A DNA stretch of 64,000 bases, from assembly GCF_032362555.1 (NCBI RefSeq), contig NC_083514.1:4077001-4141000 (forward strand), read 5' to 3'. Of the stretch, positions 38,301-48,700 are shown piece after piece. The notes under the pieces were generated by a model that saw only the letters and a program-made list of their open reading frames with translations, searched no databases and was not told where the DNA came from. The translations under genes were made by a program, and so were the position numbers. Numbering within the stretch: the stretch's first letter is position 1; each line of letters begins with the position of its first letter. The stretch comes from Amyelois transitella. Lineage: Eukaryota > Arthropoda > Insecta > Lepidoptera > Pyralidae.

Positions 38301-38730
38301 TCGGTCGTCGTTGGTCGAATCGGTAAGGTGCTCGGTTTAAATGCGTGATGCGCAGAAAGGCACCGATTCTAATCCTACCTTCGCCATGTAAGTAAGTACC
38401 TACCAATGAGTAGGTATTTTTGATGTTATGTACATTAGTTTAAATACTAACCGATGTTCTTACGGTGAGGGAAACCTGCACATTCGGTAACTGAATGTCT
38501 AACCATGATCGATCGATATACTTAAGCATTATGTTGGCAATAAGTATTTTTACAGGATTGGGTTTTCAAGATTTATTGTAGACAAAAGTCTCGCCGATGA
38601 GCACCTGCTATTTGATACAGGTACAATGATCCAATAGGGTTAAAGTTTACCTACAAAGGTTGCGGAGGTCAGATGGAAGTCGCTTCTTGTAAAAACCTGA
38701 CTCGTCCAATCCGGAAACCGTGGTCAAAAC
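38301..38730 (+). repeat. SINE B, tRNA-headed SINE
   Basis: The head at about 38,301-38,390 resembles a decayed tRNA: an A-box-like 'tggtcgaatcggtaaggtgc' and a B-box-like 'ccgattctaatcct'. It is followed by the shared body ('gtgagggaaacctgcac', 'aaaggttgcggaggtcagat', 'cttgtaaaaacctgactc'). The head is too diverged for a functional tRNA. Related bodies are at 805-905 and 14,240-14,400. Confidence 0.55.
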
Positions 38731-39416
38731 ATTACAATAAGAGTGCGTAAAATGATAGATAAACTACAAAAATAAATTATTCATTCCTCAAAAATTGCAC
38801 TCTCAACTCACCATAATCATCCTCCTGGTGTTATTTCCGTTTCCTTCCACCCTGAACTAGAGGACATTTCACCACGACCCAGAAGGCCCGAATCTCCCGT
38901 CTGACCATGATTTTTGCACGGTTAAAGTGTTTATTCTCTTAATTCCTTTCAACAACGTGCACAAGAAGGAGTTAGAGTAGCTACCTACTTCTGTTCTTAA
39001 GACAGAACCTACATTTTACAGTTTGATTTCGGTTCATTTGCTTTGTTTAGATATAGAAACATACTTATATCATTTCTTCATCCATTACAGCCAACATTTT
39101 CGAAAAGACAGAAAGGTCACGTACCTAAGCTAGATTGCCTAAGGTTAATCTCAATTTTTATCCTATAATATGGTATGTGCCTGAGCCTGATACAAACCGA
39201 GCAGTCTTTACGGCCAGTTGTCCGAATACTTACTCTAAAAATAAAAGACAATACAGTACTTTTTAAACCGTTCGCCACATTCCAACTAAACAATTTAGCG
39301 TAGAAAAAAACCGTTCGCCACAAACGTAGACCTCGCGTAGGTGTCTACTTTGCGGGTTGTGAAAAAAATATTAAATTGTCAAACTCAAACCTCTTAACTC
39401 AATCAGAGGGTTAGAC
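38731..39416. other. Non-coding stretch
   Basis: No gene supported. A SINE A sliver in reverse ('gccaacattttcgaaaagac') lies near 39,090-39,115. The 14-mer AACCGTTCGCCACA occurs twice within about 45 bp near 39,270 and 39,310. Confidence 0.4.
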
Positions 39417-39533
39417 GTTAGTGCGAGTTTTAGATCAGCCAGCGCCATCAGGTAATGCGATGGCAGTAATGCAATTCCATACAAATTCGCGTTTACTTGC
39501 TCGATGCGTTTGATCTAGTAAAACTTACACTAA
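39417..39533. mobile_element. Small MITE with about 22-bp TIRs
   Basis: The left end GTTAGTGCGAGTTTTAGATCA pairs in inverted orientation with the right end (read inward GTTAGTGTAAGTTTTACTAG, then ATCA). The interior of about 70 bp is 'gcgatggcagtaatgcaatt' followed by 'gcgtttacttgctcgatgcg'. No clear target duplication is visible, so the superfamily is left open. Confidence 0.5.
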
Positions 39534-39894
39534 CCCCCACCCACCGATATATAAACAAACTGCAAATTCATCTTTTAATAATGTTGGTATAAATTAAAAA
39601 TAATTGATATAATAAAGACAAACTTTATTTGGACTAGTTTTACAAGTCAAACGAGGTTGTGGGTGATTTTTTATTATTTTATTTGTTTTAGCTATCTGTA
39701 TATTTTGTCGCTAATGTTTAAAATTTTCTTTAGCCTTCTGGGAGGTCGTAGGTTAAGTTATAGACACTAGAGCTAACAAGTAGTCAGTAGAGGATAGCAA
39801 GCTGCTTAATTTGGTGAATGCTGATAGTACAAAGGTGAAGATCAGGGGCGCGTACGCACGCTTTAATAGGCCTCCCGGGCTGGAAAGCGGCACA

Positions 39895-39996
39895 ATGTCA
39901 CAATATGAAAGGAGAATTATTATCTCGACCATAATTATTATTAGTATGACGAATCTCGCTCTGATCCTGCCTGACGATTTAAGGCTGTTTGAATAA
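39895..39996 (+). CDS. Possible 33-residue membrane micropeptide
   Basis: A short ATG frame (starting MSQYERRIII) encodes one hydrophobic segment of about 18 residues flanked by RR before and PDD after, ending in LRLFE and a TAA stop. The layout is like a single-pass small membrane protein, and the 80 bp before it are CpG-rich. It lies 265 bp upstream of the TSSC4-like ATG on the same strand. There is no family match that I know and such a frame can arise by chance. It could also be leader sequence of the TSSC4 transcript. Confidence 0.25.
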   Translation: MSQYERRIIISTIIIISMTNLALILPDDLRLFE

Positions 39997-40260
39997 TTTT
40001 TTCTTTGCATATGTGCACTTCGAACTGTCTTTGTCATTGAGCCGAGAGCTATGTCATGCATGATCATGTCATTGTCAAACATTAACATTTATTTTGTTTG
40101 ATGTGGAGTGGAATGGATGGAACTGTGGAGTTGAGTGGAAATATTTTGTTTGCTAAAATTGTTTTACACATGGTAAATGTAAACTAAGTAACGCTTTTCT
40201 CTTTTAATAGTTAATACCGATAAGTACGAAGGATAGATTGGATTACAGCGTAAATCAACT

Positions 40261-40905
40261 ATGTCTTCTTTTCACGAAAGACAAAAGAATCTTTTCAACC
40301 TCCTGAAAGATGCTGAAGAACAACATAGTTTTTCCAAAACGAATAAAGTAACAGATGCTCCTGATTACGGTGTGATTGATAGAAGAACCTATAAACGCCT
40401 AAAACATGAAATGAAACAGTTTAGAGGCAAAGAAAGTATATTCAAGAAACAGGATGCTAACATACGCGAATGCCTTCGAGCAAGGACAGTCCCGGATCAT
40501 GTCAAAAATCCAAAGAAATATGTTTACTATTCACTAGCAGATGTAACGCCTGATCAAATGTCGGATGCGACAAATACTGCGACTGCTCTAGCCTTGATTC
40601 GCCAAATGGAGGAACAAGAAGCAGAAAAGTCTAAAATGGATCATGACGATGATGGCGATACTGTCTTCAAAAAACCTACTTTTCGCGTGTCGTCAGCAGT
40701 CAAAAAGCTTTCCCCTATACAAGATGAGAAAAGAGTGTTTAAAAACAATAAAATTATCATGCCAGAATATGTTGTAGGAGTTTCACAAAAGAAAGAAAAG
40801 AAAAATAAAGCAATAAGGTCATCCCAAGAAGGCGCAGAAACAAAGGAGAAGCAAGCAGAACTAAAGTTAAATCATCTGTATGATGATGATGAGGAAGAAA
40901 CTTAG
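40261..40905 (+). CDS. TSSC4: TSSC4-like U5 snRNP assembly factor
   Basis: A single-exon protein of 214 residues, shorter than vertebrate TSSC4. Three short conserved blocks of the family are visible: FHERQKNLFNLL (residues 4-15), GKESIFKKQD (56-65) and the central VPDHVKNPKKYVYYSLADV (78-96), which corresponds to the VPDYV...P...YSLEDV block of vertebrate TSSC4 and is followed by the N..ATALALI helix (105-113). Charged low-complexity stretches (DHDDDGD, KKEKKNK) and an acidic end (DDDEEET) suggest a largely disordered nuclear protein. TSSC4 is known to aid assembly of U5 snRNP and the U4/U6.U5 tri-snRNP. The start is the first in-frame ATG. It is convergent with NAA10. An AATAAA at about 41,497 is a candidate poly(A) signal. 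Confidence 0.8.
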   Translation: MSSFHERQKNLFNLLKDAEEQHSFSKTNKVTDAPDYGVIDRRTYKRLKHEMKQFRGKESIFKKQDANIRECLRARTVPDHVKNPKKYVYYSLADVTPDQMSDATNTATALALIRQMEEQEAEKSKMDHDDDGDTVFKKPTFRVSSAVKKLSPIQDEKRVFKNNKIIMPEYVVGVSQKKEKKNKAIRSSQEGAETKEKQAELKLNHLYDDDEEET

Positions 40906-42226
40906 TACCTATGTAAAATTTGGTTATTTATGTTTGTATAAATTTATTATTAACAATACAATTATTCATATGAATTTAAACTGTTCTTTATATTTTTAAT
41001 CAATTTTTAATACAAAATAAGCATGACAACATGGAACTTAAACTATTTTGTGTCAAAAGTAAACTTGTCATATATACTTTTCATGGCTTTGTCTACCCCT
41101 CAAGGGATATAGATGTGAATATATATATTCATGTTAAATACACATCAGATATTGCACTAGCCGCAAAGTATGTTATTATCCTTTATTGCGCAGGGACAAT
41201 AAAGGGTTATTATTATTGTATTTTGAGGATATTGATACTATATTTTATCCACATCCACACTAATATTAAAAAGATTTGTATGTTTGTAATGAATAAACTC
41301 AAAAACTACTGGACTGATTTTCTCAAAATTTCAAATCTGGGAGACAGGCATAATGGTATGTATGTATATAGATTGGACTATGGAATAGACAGGAATTATA
41401 AAAATTGGAAGAGACTTTTGCTGACAAGCAAACAGATTTATCAAAAGAATACATGCAAAGTAGATACTGAAGTTTGAAGAATTGGAATGATAATCTAAAT
41501 AAAGGCTTATACATTTATAATATCATAAATATTCCTCAATCATATATAAATATTTTTTATGTGATTATAACTTCATCATATTACTATTATTTTATATTTC
41601 ATCATATTACTTTATAATTTCGTCCCAAAGCTTAACATGGTCTTTCAAACTTCTAAGAGACTGTTTACACATTATACATAGGAATAGAATAGAATCTTTA
41701 TTTGCTTAAATATAAAGATTCTAAAAAGTGTAGAATAAAATATATTTCCTCCTGATCAGCCATTAATTATAGCATTATTATAAAATTACACTTAAGTCAA
41801 ATTAGGTACGTATTTCTACCTTTTGTCTCCTAAAAGTTTATCATTTACAACTATTTCATTTAATGTGTTGTAAATAAACGAGATTTGTTTTACTATGTGT
41901 AAGTTTTAACAAAATGACACAAACAACCTTGACAACATCAAAGATGAACAACTCTTAAATTACTCTTATTTTTCTGAAAAGCAACCAACAACCAAGGAGT
42001 GCAGCAATTTCTAGATTATAAATGCAACAGCCAAAAACACTTTGCCAACTCTTTACAAAACAAATTAATCAGTTACATGCTGCACCATGTGAGTGCACTT
42101 TGAAGTGAACAATGTCAAGATTACAGAAAGAATAAGTGTCATGTCATCAAAAAAGCTTAGGAAATGAAACACCAAACATAACTTTCCAAATTATTTATTA
42201 AATCATTTTATACACTTGTATGTCCT
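40906..42226. other. 3' flank between TSSC4-like and NAA10
   Basis: Convergent 3' regions. Contents: a SINE A tail fragment (about 41,084-41,125, 'ctacccctcaagggatatag'); a 9-bp hairpin (CCTTTATTG/CAATAAAGG, about 41,180-41,206); a Helitron-like piece ('aaactactggactgattttc', about 41,300); and a reversed LINE tail with a TATTC-type pentamer (about 41,680-41,715). No additional gene. Confidence 0.45.
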
Positions 42227-43980
<1,754 letters not shown>

Positions 43981-44349
43981 TTATTTTAAAATTGTGATGT
44001 CTAACAGGGTTCATATTGTACCTACCAATGAGCAGTAAGTTTAGAGTGAGTCAACTGATGTACTATATGATCCAGGTAAGACACAGGTGACATAAGGCCC
44101 AAAGTAAGGACCAGATTTGTGTTATGGGATGGATACTAATACTTAAGTAGGTATGATTCATTCATTTTCTTGTCATAGATATGGATTATCTTAAAAATTT
44201 ATTTTCAACATTAACATGAAGGTGTTAAGATTGTTTATGTATTTACTTAAAGACTACTTATAGTGTTTCTGATTTGCTATAGCTTCCCACAAATTAAGGA
44301 GCTGTTATTTAATTTTCCACTTACTTGTGTGTACTTGTTACACTTTACT

Positions 44350-44668
44350 TTAATCCCTTCTTGATTTCTTGGTTCTACTTGGCTGTCTTGTTTCTGATGC
44401 GGGTGGGGTATCTGACATCCCACCCAAGAGCTCACGAACAAAACGGAATTTAGATAAGCAAAGCTTCCAAAATATGTACCAACCTAGAACAAAGAAAGCA
44501 TAATGAACAGATACTATACTGCTTTGTTGTTCATTGATGTATCAAACGTATTTGCAGATAACGGTTAGTAATTACCAGCGAAATGGACTACTTACAAAAC
44601 AACACAAACAGTACAACTACAATAACACTACCTATTACTGTAAAAAAAGCTAATATTACTTCCTTCAT
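44350..44668 (-). CDS. SMIM13: Small integral membrane protein 13-like
   Basis: Two coding exons, 44,668-44,596 and 44,483-44,350, joined by an intron with GTAAGT donor and TTCTAG acceptor, give 68 residues. One membrane segment covers about residues 5-30. It is followed by CWYIFWKLCLSKFRFVRELL, which matches the WYFVWHLFLSKFKFLREL core of SMIM13, and then a short polar, basic C-terminus (SRTKKSRRD). The function of SMIM13 is unknown. The gene is too small and split to appear as one open frame. A good donor, CAA|GTAAGT, lies 25 nt after the stop codon, so its transcript probably continues by splicing, with the NAA10 acceptor next downstream. Its 5' end faces the Myb/SANT gene across about 400 bp, a likely bidirectional promoter. 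Confidence 0.85.
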
Positions 44669-45133
44669 GTCTCACTACACATATGTTAATAGGTAATACT
44701 CATATACACACGAAATAAATGCATTCACTTTACCAGAACACAATAATTATCTTTATAACTAACAGTCGAACTATATAAGTCACAATACACCTCTACCCGG
44801 AGAGTACGAACTACGAATGTTTACAACGCGTGTTATTTACAGCGCCATTTTGTTTGATTTTTTTAATCACATATTTAACATGTGTTTATAAAAATCTTGT
44901 ATCAATTAACTTCTACATCAAAAACATATTTAAAGTACTAATAAATTACGTACATTGGCTTCAGTTCAGATATTCTATGCAAGAAATTCTTCACAATAAA
45001 AAGAAAAATACCTATCAAGATACGTAACTTTATAACCCCAATTTTTTGACATTTGACAGACGGTTGACAGCGCTGTTGACGGACGACTTTTGTTCATCTT
45101 TTTCTTTGTTTTTAATTAGAACAGCAGCAAGAA
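44669..45133. promoter_or_regulatory. Shared 5' region of SMIM13-like and the Myb/SANT gene
   Basis: The two genes diverge from here. The space between the SMIM13 ATG (44,668) and the first leader ATG of the Myb/SANT gene (45,134) is 465 bp, so both promoters must lie in or next to it. A 'ttgacag' repeat around 45,050-45,080 and a GC-richer 'tacccggagagtacgaacta' near 44,795 stand out. No TATA box was chosen, given the AT-rich context. Confidence 0.5.
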
Positions 45134-45762
45134 ATGACTGGCAATCGAAGCTGTGCGATAAATATGGTATGTACACTCGCAAAGTGGTCTGTAAGCATGT
45201 ATGTTAAACAAACTGACAAGCCTATTAGGACAAATGTGATGTTTTATCCAAACGATTATTTCACAGATAATCTAATGAACTATCGATAGTCTATCGATAC
45301 TGACTATCCATCGACAACACAAGTGGCAATACTGATTTACAGAAAAAAAACGAACAAATTACAAAACAAACATAAAACCTATCTCTATTTAGTTTAGTTT
45401 GCGTACAAAACTTAAAAAAGAAACAACATAACACTAAATTAAGAAAATAATAAGAAATCAACCGAATCAATCACAGGGTGAAGAAAAATTTCATGAATTG
45501 GAGTCAAACAAATCTTTTAACTCGAAACACGCAAAGTCTGACTTCTCAAATCTAGTAAAAAAACGAGAATTTTAATAACAGAATAGAAAGGAAACGTTGA
45601 AAATACTAATTATGAAACCCACAAGAAGCTTTGCAAAGCCTTTCATTCCTATTCAATTGTGAAAATCGAACTATTCTTCCTTTCTCTGGTTATTTCACAA
45701 ACCAATTTATTTTTATACAGACAGGACAGCATTGTGTATCATGGAAGAAGATGAAGAAATGA
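45134..45762 (+). promoter_or_regulatory. Spliced upstream ORF overlapping the Myb/SANT start
   Basis: A leader exon ending at 45,166 (ATATG|GTATGT) joins the acceptor ending at 45,720 (tttttatacag). The first ATG, 45,134, then opens a 24-residue frame (MTGNRSCAINM, then TGQHCVSWKKMKK) that ends at TGA 45,760-45,762. It overlaps the main ATG at 45,741 in another frame. The upstream ATG has G at -3 and the main one has A at -3 and G at +4. Such an overlap usually lowers main-frame translation. Confidence 0.5.
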
Positions 45763-48700
45763 CTAATGTGAAACCGTAAGTTTCAATTTCTTAAATCGCA
45801 GCCACATTTGCACCTATTAGATATTAAGCTTTATTAATTCAAAAGTAGAATAAATGGGTATCTCTTCGATAGGTATGTAACATAATTGTCTTCATCATCA
45901 CCTACTATCAGGTAAGATAGAAGACAAATGACTAATTTAATATTAAATATAAAAAACCAAGAGCTCTGTTCTCAGTGGGATATTAGACTTCTATTTTGAT
46001 GTGTCATTCAGTGGACTGGACTGTTGAGTGAAAAAACAATATTAACATAAATTGCATTTTTCCAGCCGATATAGAAGTCCTGTGTTTAACAAAGAAGAAG
46101 TGAAAGTGCTTCTAGACCTAATTGAGAAGTACAAAGCGGTAATTCTGAATAAATCAAGTAACAACATTGCAAATAAAGCAAAAGATCGAATTTGGGAAAA
46201 AATTGCTACAGAGTTTAACACTCGTGGATTTGAGATTATGAGAACTAGTGATGTACTAAGAAGAAAATGGACCAATCTTGCTAGTAGTACAAGAAAGCAG
46301 ACTAAAAACTTGCTCGATGTGAATCAAGATGATGAGTTTAATAGCCAAATGTTTAGCATTCTCTTTGGCAATAATAATAAAAATGAGGATATCACACATT
46401 CTGATTTCGAAGAGGATTCAAGAGGTAAACCAAAACTTAATCAGTAGAATTAACACCTATTACTTATTATTGTGATAGAACCTAGTGAAGTCGCCACAAC
46501 TGATAAAGATTATATTTCAGAAAGAGAACATCAAGATAATGACAATAGCAGCATTGATAAAGAGCCTGAAGAAGCCCTTGGTAAGTTACAAAAAACAATT
46601 AGTAGGTATTATTGAGTTAATGTCTTACACTATCTCATAACTTACTTTGGGGCTAGCTATTGTTGTTATCAGTTCATCATCGATTCATCCATATTTGTCA
46701 TATTCATCCATATTTGTCATATGTATTTTAATTATAATTGCTTAATAGAATATTTGACAAAGTTCTAAAAACTATCTTGGGGTATTTATTTGTTTATAAG
46801 GAGCCCTAAAAAAATACTTTTCTGTCTTTATTTTAGCTAATTTATTAAAAAATCGAAATAGAAAATACAATATTAAAATATGCCGCTAAAACGCGACTTT
46901 CACAATATGGCGACGACGGCATGCAGTGACGTAGATTTCGCATAAATATCATACAGAGCTTGTTGATGTTGCGAATAGTTTTGATTTTATCTTGTTTTAT
47001 TTAACTTGTGCCACGTCATATGTGTGAAAATTATTAAAATGAGTTCCTATAAATGTTGTGCAGTGCCTCAATGCACTAATACAACAATAAAATCTCCTAC
47101 GAAACGGTTTTTTTCTATCCCAATGGATTTGAATATTCGCAAGAAGTGTCCGTCATAGACTCCAATAGCAACTATTGGTTGAGCGCGTCATTTTCTAACT
47201 ATGATTGGCTGATGGTGTGCGTGATGTGAGTGAAGTCGCCACAACTGAAAAAGATTATATTTCAGATAAAGAACATCAAGATGATGACAATAACAGCATT
47301 GATAAAGAGCCTGAAGAATCCATTGGTAAGTTAAAAAAAGACAACAAATAATAGGTACCTATAGTTGAGTTTATATCTTGCACTTTCTCAAAACTTACTT
47401 TGGGACTAGCTATTGTTATTATCAGTTCATGTTGATTCATCCATATCTGTCATATGTATATTTATTATCATTACTTGAATAAAATAAATAATTTAATATA
47501 ATGAAGTTCTAGACTTATGTTAAAGGATACTAACTCAATGATACTTACGTCTCATTGAGTTAGTATCTTTTTTTGATCCTATTCATCTTTTTTGATGATG
47601 ACGATCATCATCACCATTTGAATCTCACTTCCATCATTAAGCCATACATTAAGCTAAATATGGATTTTCATTCTTTTCAAAACTGTTGGCTCTGTCTACC
47701 GCTTAAGAGACAAAAACGTGATTATATGTGTGTATGTTACTTGATGATAGGTCACTACCACTTCACAAGTTTAGGCAGACCTTCATAACTTTGTAACAAC
47801 AAAATTACTAAATGAAATTTAAAATTACTTAATGAATGATTTTGTTTCAAGATAGTTTTTAATCTTAGAAAACATGTTTAATTTTTTCACATAACACAGA
47901 AATTAATTTTAATTAGTGGCCCGCCATGACTTCTGATGTGATTCAAATAAATTTACTATATTATGTATATTTTAAATATTATGTGTGAGGTTTACTGGCA
48001 ATGCAAATAATAATTTCATGTTATGTTTATGTTTTCAGAAAAGGTTCTTGATATCAATACCAGGTAAATATTTTTATTTTATAAAATCTTTTGTTAAACC
48101 AAATACATAATTATTAAATGCAATGACCATTTTTTGTTCATCAGTTCATGTATCAGAATCAACCCTGTAATAAATAAGGATATTTTTATATACATGTGTA
48201 TGAATTAATTAATTAATGTATAAATTCATTGTCCACAGAAATAGATCTTCTAATTTCTCATCACAAGAGATCAAAATACTACTGCAATGTGTGAAAGCTG
48301 AAAGGAAATATGTTTTCTTCAAGGGCTGCACAAAAAAAGATATTCAGATGAAGAATCTTGCATGGTCCAGGGTAAGTGTTTTAAAAAAGTTTTAGCAGGC
48401 CATCAAGATTTTAAGCAAGTTGTCTTTTTTGATAACTTTTCAATTAAATCTAAAGCAAAAACAATTATACTTCTATTTCAGATCACAGAAGAGTTCAATA
48501 AAAGGAGTCCTCATAAAAGAAGCAGAAAGAATTTACATACAAAATTCTTTAATATGAGGAGGAGTTCTAGTAAGAATGCGACGAAACATTTCAAAGAAAC
48601 GCAACATGTCAAAATATTAAATGAAGATATAAGTGCTGTTCCAGTGAGTAGTAATCCCATTAAAAAAACGAAGACTCGCAACGCAAGTTTTCTACCGTAA

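Noticed and set aside
38301-38390. Functional tRNA gene
   Set aside because: A and B boxes are recognisable but the cloverleaf is too degraded and it is attached to a repeat body. Read as a SINE head.
41031-41477. 148-codon plus frame downstream of TSSC4
   Set aside because: Crosses a SINE A tail fragment and a Helitron-like piece. Low-complexity Tyr/Ile/Lys translation, so not a gene.
48362-48700. 112-codon frame read as a single gene
   Set aside because: It starts in an exon, reads through an intron and continues into the next Myb/SANT exon. Only its exon parts are real.
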